The notes beneath the pieces are model-generated. The model ran no database searches. It was given only the letters and a program-made list of their open reading frames with translations, and was not told where the DNA came from. Positions 1-5,597 of a stretch of 5,597 bases of DNA are shown here, one piece after another (the stretch's first letter is position 1; every line of letters starts with the position of its first letter). Source of the stretch: Syntrophobacteria bacterium (GTDB lineage Bacteria; Desulfobacterota; DSWW01); NCBI GenBank assembly GCA_030145435.1, contig JAQYVQ010000179.1, positions 1-5,597 of the forward strand, written 5' to 3'. Made by a program: the position numbers and the translations under genes.

Positions 1-1395
1 GCCAACGGGCTCATGTCCCTGGGCCTGAAGAAGGGGGACGTGGCCGCCTTTCTCTCGACGAACCGGGCCGAGATCGTGGAGATCTATTTTGCCCTGGCCA
101 AGACGGGGATCATCGGCATTCCCCTGAACTACCGGCTCGCCCCGGTAGAGATGATCGAATTGATGAACCACTGCGGGGCCCAAGCCCTCCTGTTCGATCC
201 CTGGTTTCCCGAGGTGGCGGGTCAGATACGTGAGGCGCTCCCGGATATCGCTTACTTCGTGGGCATGGGCGAGGACGTTCCCGGATTCGCCGTGGACTAC
301 GAGGAGCTGGTCGGCAAATCGTCCTCCGAGGAACCTGACGTGGAGATCTCGGAAGAGGACATTCAGTACCTGAACCTGACCTCCGGTACAACGGGCCTGC
401 CCAAGGGCTATTTCCTCACCCACTACAACAACGCCACCGCCTTCATCATGGCCATGCTGCACGACGTGACCCGCGAGGACGTGATCCTCACCGCCTTCCC
501 GATCTTCGGGAGGGTCGGCTTCGCCTGGTGCGGGATCGGCATGTACACCGGCGCCCGAAACGTGATCCACCAGTTCCAGGCCCAGAAGATGCTCGAGCTG
601 ATCGAGTCCGAGAAGGTAACGATCTCCAACTGGGTCCCCACGATGGCCAGCTTTGCACTCTCCTTTCCTGAAGTGGACGAGCGCGACCTGAGCTCGCTGC
701 GTGCCCTGGTCTTTGCCGCGGCCCCCCTTGCCCCGAGCCTGCAGCAGGAGGTGAAGAGGCGCATCTGCCCGAACATCTACGAGTACTATGGCCTGCAGGA
801 AACCGGGATCCTCACGCAGCTCGGGCCCGAGGAAAAGGAGAGGAAGCCCGATTCCGTGGGCAAGGTCATCTTCTCCGCCGAGGTGCGCATCGTCGACACC
901 CAGGGCAAGGACGTCCCCGTGGGCGAGGTAGGCGAGATCATCGGCAGGGTGCCCACCGCCACGGCAGGCTATTTTCAGAATGAAGAAAAGACCCGGGAGG
1001 TATTCCGGGACGGGTGGGTCCACACGGGAGACCTGGGGAGATTCGATGAAGAAGGGTTCCTGTATCTCTCCGGCAGGGTCAAGGACATGATCATCTCCGG
1101 CGGTCAGAACGTCTTCGCCGTGGAGGTGGAGGCGACGCTGCTCAGTCATCCGGACGTAGCCGACTGTGCGGTCATCGGGCTGCCGCACGACATCTGGGGA
1201 GAGCTGGTCACGGGTGTGGTGGTCAAGGCGCCGGAGGCATCGGTCACAGAGGAGGAGCTGATCGCCTACTGCAAGGAGAGGATCGCGGGCTTCAAGGTGC
1301 CCAAGAAGATCCTCTGGACGGATGCACCCCTTCCCCGAACCCCCACCGGCAAGGTGACCAAGTTCGTTCTGGTCGAGCAATATTCAAGCAAGTAA
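1..1395 (+). CDS. AMP-forming acyl-CoA synthetase (ligase), 5'-truncated by window edge
   Basis: Activates a carboxylic acid to its acyl-CoA through an acyl-adenylate, presumably in the cytoplasm or at the inner membrane. The frame is open from base 1, and the codons before the first ATG (position 13) already fit the family, so the true start lies upstream. Counting from that ATG, residues 123-132 read TSGTTGLPKG, the ATP-binding P-loop. YYGLQETG (258-265) is the motif contacting adenine and magnesium. GWVHTGDLGRFDEEGFLYLSG (334-354) and GRVKDMIISGG (354-364) hold the ribose-binding Asp340 and the hinge. PRTPTGKVTK (441-450) carries the catalytic lysine, Lys447. The order and spacing are those of the ANL superfamily, and the C-terminus is complete (TAA 1393-1395). 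At the acceptor-pocket motif, usually P-x-F-H, the sequence is PIFGRVGF (163-170), without histidine. The substrate (fatty, aromatic or cyclic acid) cannot be told from the sequence. The downstream crotonase suggests a beta-oxidation-like pathway. Confidence 0.93.
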   Translation, partial: ANGLMSLGLKKGDVAAFLSTNRAEIVEIYFALAKTGIIGIPLNYRLAPVEMIELMNHCGAQALLFDPWFPEVAGQIREALPDIAYFVGMGEDVPGFAVDYEELVGKSSSEEPDVEISEEDIQYLNLTSGTTGLPKGYFLTHYNNATAFIMAMLHDVTREDVILTAFPIFGRVGFAWCGIGMYTGARNVIHQFQAQKMLELIESEKVTISNWVPTMASFALSFPEVDERDLSSLRALVFAAAPLAPSLQQEVKRRICPNIYEYYGLQETGILTQLGPEEKERKPDSVGKVIFSAEVRIVDTQGKDVPVGEVGEIIGRVPTATAGYFQNEEKTREVFRDGWVHTGDLGRFDEEGFLYLSGRVKDMIISGGQNVFAVEVEATLLSHPDVADCAVIGLPHDIWGELVTGVVVKAPEASVTEEELIAYCKERIAGFKVPKKILWTDAPLPRTPTGKVTKFVLVEQYSSK

Positions 1396-1398
1396 CGC

Positions 1399-1403
1399 AG
1401 GAG
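1399..1403 (+). promoter_or_regulatory. Ribosome binding site of the crotonase gene
   Basis: AGGAG lies 5 nt before the ATG at 1409, inside the 13-nt gap after the ligase stop codon. It fixes the start of the crotonase. The gap has no room for a separate promoter, which supports co-transcription with the ligase. Confidence 0.8.
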
Positions 1404-1408
1404 TCGAA

Positions 1409-2167
1409 ATGTCTTCCGAGCAAGTGATCTGTCAGACCAAGGGCCCGGTGTCGTGGATGACCCTCAACCGGCCTGAGGTACTGAACGCCTTCAACACCGA
1501 ACTCGGCAAGCAGGCCCTGGAAGCCCTTCGCCGGGCACTGGCGGACGACCGGACCCGGGTCGTGGTGCTCACGGGAAACGGCAGGGCCTTCTCGGTAGGG
1601 GCAGACGTAACCGAACCCGGAACCGACCCCAACCCGGCGAAGCGCATCGACATCATGGCCACCATCGCGCACAAGGCGATCGCCGAGATCCGGCAGGCGG
1701 ACAAGCCGGTCATTGCAGCGATCAATCAACTGGCAGCCGGCTACGGCACCGCGTTGGCCCTGGCGTGCGACATCCGTGTGGCCACCGAAACGCTTCGGCT
1801 TCACTATGCCTACTCCCTCATCGGCCTCACAGGCGACGGAGGCGTCAACTATTTCCTCCCGAAGATGGTCGGGATCTCCAGGGCCCTCGAGATCGCCCTC
1901 ACGGGGGAGCCGATCTGCGAGGAGGAAGCGAAGCGAACCGGTATGGTGAGCAGATTCTTCCCGGAAGAGACCTTTCTCGAGGAAACCCAGGCCCTGGCGG
2001 AAAAGATCGCTGCCGTCCCTCCAAAGGCGGCAGCCGCCATCAAGGCGATGATGTACGCGTCCCAGAATGCGGATCTCCTCACTCATCTTGCGACAGAAAA
2101 GGCCTTCCTGACCGAAAGGGCCGGGGCACCGGAGTTCCTGGACCTCATCCGGAAATTCCAGAAATGA
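1409..2167 (+). CDS. Crotonase-fold enoyl-CoA hydratase/isomerase family protein lacking both canonical catalytic glutamates
   Basis: A 252-residue protein of normal crotonase length, acting on a CoA thioester in the cytoplasm. Visible family marks are LNRPEVLNAFN (19-29), the first oxyanion-hole segment FSVGADV (61-67), the second segment AAGYGTALALACD (109-121), ALTGEPI (163-169) and the EEEAKRTGMVSRFF stretch (171-184). Aligned by eye to rat enoyl-CoA hydratase, the position of Glu144 is Ala115 and that of Glu164 is Tyr135, so classical hydration of trans-2-enoyl-CoA looks unlikely. Asp143 in GLTGDGG sits where PaaG-type isomerases have an aspartate (GLxPDSGG), so an isomerase or another crotonase reaction is more plausible; that is inference. 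The gene follows the acyl-CoA ligase by 13 nt, so its substrate is probably derived from that enzyme's product. Annotating it simply as enoyl-CoA hydratase would overstate the case. Confidence 0.9.
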   Translation: MSSEQVICQTKGPVSWMTLNRPEVLNAFNTELGKQALEALRRALADDRTRVVVLTGNGRAFSVGADVTEPGTDPNPAKRIDIMATIAHKAIAEIRQADKPVIAAINQLAAGYGTALALACDIRVATETLRLHYAYSLIGLTGDGGVNYFLPKMVGISRALEIALTGEPICEEEAKRTGMVSRFFPEETFLEETQALAEKIAAVPPKAAAAIKAMMYASQNADLLTHLATEKAFLTERAGAPEFLDLIRKFQK

Positions 2168-2208
2168 CAACGCCCCCCCCAATGGGTCTCCAAGAACACA
2201 TCATTGTC

Positions 2209-2275
2209 GTCACTCGCGAAAGCGGGAGTCCCTAAGCACTCGGTGCCAATGGATTCCCGCCTCCGCGGGAATGAC
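2209..2275. repeat. Imperfect 67-bp inverted repeat with nested hairpins (REP/MITE-like intergenic element)
   Basis: The right arm (2251-2275) contains a perfect 8-bp hairpin, attcccgc/gcgggaat with loop ctcc (2253-2272). The left arm (2209-2231) is the inverted counterpart, GTCACT..GCGAAAGCGGGAGTCC, with a 2-nt deletion in one stem strand and a few substitutions. Between the arms lies a small hairpin, GCAC-TCG-GTGC (2236-2246). Arms of the form GTCATTCCCGC...GCGGGAATCC resemble dispersed palindromic repeats common between genes in many Proteobacteria and Desulfobacterota (compare the core of neisserial dRS3). A transcript would fold into a compact structure and might slow transcription or protect the mRNA 3' end of the upstream operon, but no U-tract follows. 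Only one copy is visible here, so its dispersed nature is inferred. Confidence 0.65.
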
Positions 2276-2317
2276 GGCGAAGCGGGGGCATGGTTCTTGC
2301 TTTATTTACCCCCAAAA

Positions 2318-2376
2318 GATAGTCTTTCGGGATTCCGGGAACTATCGACGCGCGAATTCTTCTAACCAATTTAAAT
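2318..2376 (+). promoter_or_regulatory. Possible promoter/operator region of the mepK-like gene
   Basis: The only A+T-rich stretch before the endopeptidase gene contains TTAAAT (2371-2376), a 4-of-6 match to a sigma-70 -10 box. A transcript starting near 2383 would have a leader of about 19 nt before the ATG at 2402. No convincing -35 box is present at standard spacing. A 6-bp inverted repeat GATAGT/ACTATC (2318-2323 and 2341-2346, 17 nt apart) lies just upstream and could be an operator or a chance match. Confidence 0.2.
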
Positions 2377-2391
2377 CCTTAGCGTGGAATC

Positions 2392-2395
2392 AGGG
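2392..2395 (+). promoter_or_regulatory. Ribosome binding site deciding the mepK-like start
   Basis: AGGG sits 6 nt before the ATG at 2402. The alternative in-frame GTG at 2384 has no Shine-Dalgarno match before it, and it would put six extra residues ahead of a normal Tat signal. I therefore chose ATG 2402. Confidence 0.5.
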
Positions 2396-2401
2396 CAGGC
2401 G

Positions 2402-2983
2402 ATGTCCTCAGCGGATTACAAAATCGTTCCCCATGGGCGTCACATAACACGGCGACGTGTTCTCCAGTGGGGCGCTGTGGGCCTGTTCTCGGCCGCCGTC
2501 CCGGACCTGGGATTTGCACGGGGTCGGAAATTCTGCTTGCCGGAAAGGTCCCTCTCCTTCTGCAACACCCACACGGGAGAAGAGCTCGAGGTGGTCTACT
2601 GGTCCCGGGGCAAGTACCGGAAACAGGCCCTGGCCGACATAGACCACATCCTGCGGGACCACAGGACGGGAGAGGTCAAGGCCATCAACACCCGGCTCCT
2701 GGATCTGGCGCATGACCTTGGAGAACGTCTCGGCAATCAAGGCCCCTTCCACATAATCTCCGGATACCGCTCTGCGAAAACGAACGCCCTCCTGCGTGCC
2801 GCTGGTCACGGCGTGGCCGGCAAGAGCCTCCATCTCCAGGGCAAGGCCCTGGACGTCCGAATGCCGGGCACCGACCTTCCGGTGGTACACCGCGCGGCCG
2901 TCGACCTGAAAGGCGGTGGGGTGGGTTACTACCCGGGTCCGGACTTCGTCCACATCGATGTGGGGCGGGTCCGTTACTGGTAG
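2402..2983 (+). CDS. mepK: Tat-exported murein endopeptidase, MepK/YcbK type (DUF882, M15 family)
   Basis: A 193-residue zinc peptidase expected in the periplasm. Its characterised E. coli relative, MepK (YcbK), cuts 3-3 meso-DAP crosslinks in peptidoglycan. The N-terminus has a twin-arginine signal, TRRRVLQ (16-22), then a hydrophobic stretch, with likely cleavage after GFA (37-39). The mature part shows NTHTGEEL (55-62), ISGYRS (119-124), SLHLQGKALDV (142-152), GGGVGYYP (171-178) and FVHIDVG (182-188). Predicted zinc ligands are His144, Asp151 and His184. Their spacing (7 and 33 residues) equals that of His133, Asp140 and His173 in E. coli MepK, as recalled. Length and C-terminus (ending RYW) are also family-like. 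A CX8C pair (Cys45, Cys54) lies near the mature N-terminus. The gene faces, and overlaps by 10 bp, an L,D-transpeptidase gene whose product makes the bond that MepK cuts. Confidence 0.93.
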   Translation: MSSADYKIVPHGRHITRRRVLQWGAVGLFSAAVPDLGFARGRKFCLPERSLSFCNTHTGEELEVVYWSRGKYRKQALADIDHILRDHRTGEVKAINTRLLDLAHDLGERLGNQGPFHIISGYRSAKTNALLRAAGHGVAGKSLHLQGKALDVRMPGTDLPVVHRAAVDLKGGGVGYYPGPDFVHIDVGRVRYW

Positions 2984-4680
2984 CGGAGCGGCCCCTCCCC
3001 GAGCGCTCTATCCAGAGGTCCATCCCGACCGTACACATCCGGGCGAAAATGAAGTGTGCCCTCCCGATCGACCCAGGCCGTCCAGTAGAGGACATGGACG
3101 GGAATCGGCTCCGGGAGCCAAACGATTCGGTTCGTCCCGCTCTCGATAGCGGAAAGGATCTCTTCCCGCGTCCACTCCGGGTCGCTTCGCAGTACGTAGA
3201 CCGCCAGATCGATCGGGCCTTCGACGCGTATGCAGCCGGAGCTGAAATCGCGCTGGTTTCTCTTGAACATGTTGCGCGAAGGCGTGTCGTGAAGGTAGAC
3301 AGCAAACTTGTTCGGGAACATGAACTTCACCCGACCCAGTGCGTTCGCGGGCCCTGCATCCTGACGAAGCTTGAAGAAGAAGTTGTGCTCGGTGATGCTC
3401 GACCAGTCGATCGTTTCCCGAGGGATCTCCGGGGCGAATTCCTCCCAGTTCTCGAAAACACGAATCCCCCGCCGATCCAGGTAGCCCGGGTCTTTCTTGA
3501 TCTTGGGCAGGATGTCCCGGACGGCGAGCTTGTGCGGGATGTGCCAGTACGGGTTCAGGACCAGGTAGGTCATCTTACCGCTCATCACCGGCGTGCGTCT
3601 CGCCTTTTTGCCCGCCACGACCCGCATGGCGAGCACGCTCTCCCCCTCTTCCACAACCTCCAGGAAGAAATCGGCCGTGTTGACCAGGATATATCTCCTT
3701 CCAAGATCATCAGGGAGCCAACGCCATCTTTCCATGTTGATCTCGATCTGACGGATCCGGTCCTCCACAGGCACGTTGAGTACAGCCAGCGTTGCAGGAC
3801 CGATCTCGCCGTCCATCACCAACCCGTGTCTGCCTTGAAACCGGCGAACCGCTTGCTCCACGTGGCCATCGAGAATCTCCGGGTCTGCTCCTTCGCTTGT
3901 ACCCAGATCTCCCGAAGCGATCAGCCGGGCGCGCAATGCGGTCACGCGCGGGTCCCGTTCGTCCGCGTGCAGGGTCGGCCCCGCCGGTACGGGCGGCCAG
4001 CCGTCTCGCTCGGCGATCGCCCTGTATTCCTGGAGGGTTTCTCGAAGACTCGCGTACGCAGGATATTCCGGCAGGAGCCCTTCCAGGGCCCGGTGCACCT
4101 CCTTCTTCTCCAGGGCTGTCTGCAGGATGCCGGCCAGGTCAGCTTCCCGGCTCTTCAGCAACCATCTTGTGTGGGTTGTCTCCGGATCCACGCGACCGGA
4201 CAACAGGTGGGAACCATAGATGAGAAAGGCGTCCGTAAGCAGCAGGTCGAAATCGGACAGGCCCACCACTCCCACCGGCCTTCCGGCGACGCGGGTCTCT
4301 TCGACAGCCGCCAGGAGGGCCTCGATCGTCGCGAGATGGTAGACATCAGGCGTCAGGCCTTCGAGGGAACACCCGTGAATCGAATCCACCAGATCCTTTG
4401 CCTGTACGAAACGGCCCTCCCGGTCCATCCACGCGGGCTGAAAGTCGCGGTTCTTGTAGAAACGGGCAAGCACGGCCTGCCCGCACAGGGCCTCCTTCCG
4501 GCAGAAGGACTGTTCCTGCCGCTCCGGCTGGGACAGTCTTCTCTTCAGCTCGACACTCACCTGTTCCGTCAAGCTCTCCGCCGAGGCGCTTTCCCTCCCG
4601 GCAGACAGCCCCAACCCGGCGAACTGGATCGAGATCAGAACGATCCAGGGCCAGGCATGTTTCGCAGACAGCAACGACAT
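2974..4680 (-). CDS. ldtD: L,D-transpeptidase, YcbB/LdtD type (YkuD catalytic domain)
   Basis: Periplasmic enzyme forming 3-3 crosslinks between meso-DAP residues of peptidoglycan stems. From the chosen ATG it has 568 residues, close to E. coli LdtD (about 615). Residues 10-29 form a Sec-type signal segment ending near LSAG. Residues about 60-200 form the N-terminal scaffold (ARFYKNRDFQPAW, 72-84). A peptidoglycan-binding domain spans about 265-305 (QAVRRFQGRHGLVMDGEIGP, 276-295). The catalytic domain follows: NMERWRWLP (315-323), LNPYWHIP (375-382), LHDTPSR (463-469) and SSGCIRV (480-486), with catalytic Cys483 and His464. The segment between about 390 and 450 is the capping insertion of this subfamily. 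The frame stays open to an ATG at 4755, but that start lacks a Shine-Dalgarno and would bury the signal peptide; ATG 4680 has GAGG 8 nt upstream. Cys60 and Cys66 form a CX5C pair. It converges on the mepK-like gene. Confidence 0.94.
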   Translation of the reverse strand: MSLLSAKHAWPWIVLISIQFAGLGLSAGRESASAESLTEQVSVELKRRLSQPERQEQSFCRKEALCGQAVLARFYKNRDFQPAWMDREGRFVQAKDLVDSIHGCSLEGLTPDVYHLATIEALLAAVEETRVAGRPVGVVGLSDFDLLLTDAFLIYGSHLLSGRVDPETTHTRWLLKSREADLAGILQTALEKKEVHRALEGLLPEYPAYASLRETLQEYRAIAERDGWPPVPAGPTLHADERDPRVTALRARLIASGDLGTSEGADPEILDGHVEQAVRRFQGRHGLVMDGEIGPATLAVLNVPVEDRIRQIEINMERWRWLPDDLGRRYILVNTADFFLEVVEEGESVLAMRVVAGKKARRTPVMSGKMTYLVLNPYWHIPHKLAVRDILPKIKKDPGYLDRRGIRVFENWEEFAPEIPRETIDWSSITEHNFFFKLRQDAGPANALGRVKFMFPNKFAVYLHDTPSRNMFKRNQRDFSSGCIRVEGPIDLAVYVLRSDPEWTREEILSAIESGTNRIVWLPEPIPVHVLYWTAWVDREGTLHFRPDVYGRDGPLDRALGEGPLRYQ

Positions 4681-4688
4681 CCCGTTCG

Positions 4689-4692
4689 CCTC
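4689..4692 (-). promoter_or_regulatory. Ribosome binding site deciding the ldtD start
   Basis: On the minus strand GAGG lies 8 nt before the ATG at 4680-4678. This favours the internal start over the in-frame ATG at 4755, and places the hydrophobic signal segment close to the N-terminus as expected for an exported protein. Confidence 0.55.
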
Positions 4693-4756
4693 AAGAGGAG
4701 GCGCTCTTTTCCACCCCCTCGAGAAAGTGAAGAAAAATATACTCTTACCTTTCATT

Positions 4757-4762
4757 ATTCTA
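4757..4762 (-). promoter_or_regulatory. Possible -10 box for ldtD
   Basis: On the minus strand this reads TAGAAT, a 5-of-6 match to the sigma-70 -10 consensus in an A+T-rich patch. Transcription would begin near 4749, downstream of the ATG at 4755, giving a leader of about 70 nt before ATG 4680. No good -35 box is present at 16-18 nt, so the call is weak. Confidence 0.25.
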
Positions 4763-4787
4763 TCAGATCTAGGACTTCATCGCGATT

Positions 4788-4796
4788 TGTGATAGT
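4788..4796 (+). promoter_or_regulatory. Possible extended -10 for the ADP-ribose hydrolase gene
   Basis: TGTGATAGT resembles an extended -10 element (TGn followed by a 4-of-6 hexamer). No clear -35 box precedes it. It is the best candidate in the 151-nt divergent region, and would give a leader of roughly 30 nt to the Shine-Dalgarno-proximal start. Confidence 0.2.
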
Positions 4797-4817
4797 ACAA
4801 AGAACTCCAGTCTGAAG

Positions 4818-4825
4818 AAGGAGGT
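4818..4825 (+). promoter_or_regulatory. Strong Shine-Dalgarno sequence of the ADP-ribose hydrolase gene
   Basis: AAGGAGGT is a full anti-16S match. It is followed 6 nt later by an in-frame CTG at 4832. The first in-frame conventional alternative start, GTG at 4844, is 18 nt downstream of this site, farther than usual. No in-frame ATG, GTG or TTG exists between the stop at 4793-4795 and 4844. Confidence 0.75.
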
Positions 4826-4831
4826 CTTGTT

Positions 4832-5597
4832 CTGGCAAATCAAGTGAACAGAGATGCCCTGAAGGAGTGCTTTCGCGGCGCCCTGCTCGGCACCATGGTG
4901 GGAGATGCCCTGGGCATGCCGGTCGAGGGCATGTCCAACTCCGTGATCCGTGCCCGCTACGACCTCGTGACGGAGATGCTCCCGGGGCGGCTGGGGCGAG
5001 GCACGTACACGGACGACACAGAGATGATGATCGGGCTCGCCGAGGCTCTGCTGGACACGCCGGGGCGGTTGGACGCGCATCAAGTGGCTGCCCGCTTCGC
5101 CGAGAACTTCAACCCGGATCGTGGGTACGGAGGAACCACGCAGAAGATCCTCTCGGCAATACGCGAAGGTATGCAATGGCAGGTTGCTACCGAGACACAC
5201 GCCCTGCCCGGGGGCTCGTATGCGAACGGGGCCGCCATGCGCGTCGCTCCGATTCCACTCGCCTTCTATCGAGATGCCAAAGCCACAGTCCAGGCCGCGG
5301 CACAGCAAGCGGCGATCACGGGCCATACCCACCCGATCGGACGAATCGGGGCATGCCTCCAGGCGATCGCGGTTCGCTGGGCGATCTCGAGCAGGGCCCA
5401 AGGGGCAGAACTGGATGCGAAGTCCTTCCTGAAGAACCTCAAGCTGGCCGGCCCGAAGGAGTTCGTGGATGCGCTCGGGTGGATCGTGGAAAACCTTGCC
5501 GCGTCCCCGGAGGAGGCCGCCAACCACCTGGGAACGGGCGCCCAGGCTTCCTGCTCCGTCTCCGCCGCCCTCTGGGCGGTCCTATCCTCGCCAGAAG
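4832..5597 (+). CDS. ARH3-like ADP-ribosylglycohydrolase, 3'-truncated by window edge
   Basis: Predicted cytoplasmic, magnesium-dependent hydrolase removing ADP-ribose from a modified protein or small molecule. The 255 visible residues run off the window. Counting from CTG 4832, GALLGTMVGDALGMPVEG (16-33) is the family N-terminus, with Glu32 at the position of ARH3 Glu41. TYTDDTEM (58-65) supplies the metal-binding Asp61 and Asp62. NPDRGYG (94-100) and GGSYANGAAMRVAPI (127-141) are closer to human ARH3 (DPDRGYG, GSYGNGGAMRVA) than to DraG, judged from memory. ITGHTHPIGRIGACLQAIAV follows, and the LGTGAQA segment near the end also aligns with ARH3. The C-terminal GxDTD metal motif should lie just beyond the window. 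The start is uncertain: the strong Shine-Dalgarno favours CTG 4832, while GTG 4844 is the conventional alternative. The gene is divergent from ldtD and shares its upstream region. Serine-ADP-ribose and O-acetyl-ADP-ribose are known ARH3 substrates; the substrate here is unknown. Confidence 0.9.
   Translation, partial: MANQVNRDALKECFRGALLGTMVGDALGMPVEGMSNSVIRARYDLVTEMLPGRLGRGTYTDDTEMMIGLAEALLDTPGRLDAHQVAARFAENFNPDRGYGGTTQKILSAIREGMQWQVATETHALPGGSYANGAAMRVAPIPLAFYRDAKATVQAAAQQAAITGHTHPIGRIGACLQAIAVRWAISSRAQGAELDAKSFLKNLKLAGPKEFVDALGWIVENLAASPEEAANHLGTGAQASCSVSAALWAVLSSPE

Noticed and set aside
2173..2180. Run of eight C just after the crotonase stop as a phase-variation tract
   Set aside because: It lies outside the coding frame and not between promoter elements, so slippage would change no product. 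It is at most a sequencing-sensitive spot.
1292..2182. 296-codon minus-strand open frame opposite the crotonase
   Set aside because: It is a shadow of the crotonase codon pattern with no family motif. It also spans the end of the ligase gene and its well-placed Shine-Dalgarno.
2253..2272. Perfect hairpin as an intrinsic terminator for the ligase-crotonase operon
   Set aside because: No run of T follows within the needed distance (the next bases are gacggcgaagcggggg), and the hairpin is part of a larger inverted-repeat element. It may still impede transcription.
4681..4755. In-frame N-terminal extension of the LdtD-like protein from ATG 4755
   Set aside because: It has no Shine-Dalgarno, a likely -10 box overlaps its upstream edge, and it would place 25 extra residues before an otherwise normal signal peptide.
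3049..4815. 588-codon open frame on the plus strand opposite ldtD
   Set aside because: It lies antisense to a gene with complete YkuD, peptidoglycan-binding and signal features. Its translation is rich in Arg, Pro, His and Gln with no recognisable domain. Long antisense frames are expected in G+C-rich genes.
4769..5527. 252-codon minus-strand open frame opposite the ADP-ribose hydrolase
   Set aside because: The plus strand carries the conserved GDALG, TDDT and NGAAMR motifs; the minus translation has none and is compositionally biased.

Overview
The window is a G+C-rich (by eye about 60%) bacterial segment with five protein genes: two cut by the window edges, three complete. The Tat-exported MepK-like endopeptidase and the YcbB/LdtD-type L,D-transpeptidase imply a Gram-negative, diderm cell wall. 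An acyl-CoA ligase plus crotonase pair and a dispersed palindrome of the ATTCCCGC...GCGGGAAT type would fit Desulfobacterota or another Pseudomonadota-like lineage, but that placement is inference.

Layout. Positions 1-2167 (+) hold an AMP-forming acyl-CoA synthetase, missing its N-terminus, followed after 13 nt by a crotonase-fold protein; this is almost certainly one transcription unit for CoA activation and onward conversion of a carboxylic acid. Positions 2168-2401 are non-coding and carry an imperfect 67-bp inverted-repeat element with three nested hairpins, then an A+T-rich promoter-like stretch. Positions 2402-2983 (+) encode a MepK/YcbK-type (DUF882, M15 family) murein endopeptidase. 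Positions 2974-4680 (-) encode an LdtD-type L,D-transpeptidase. These two genes converge and overlap by 10 bp at their 3' ends. Positions 4681-4831 are a divergent intergenic region. From 4832 (+) to the end runs an ARH3-like ADP-ribosylglycohydrolase that is cut by the window edge and has no ATG start.

How the genes work together. The transpeptidase makes 3-3 (meso-DAP to meso-DAP) peptidoglycan crosslinks, and MepK-type enzymes cut them, so the middle of the window is a maker/breaker module for one bond type. The ligase/crotonase pair is a separate metabolic unit, and the ADP-ribose hydrolase has no evident functional link to either.

I found no clear sign of a new defence, mobile or RNA system. 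The observations most worth following are the tail-to-tail overlap of the antagonistic cell-wall pair, a crotonase that lacks both classical catalytic glutamates, and the unusual translation start of the ADP-ribose hydrolase.
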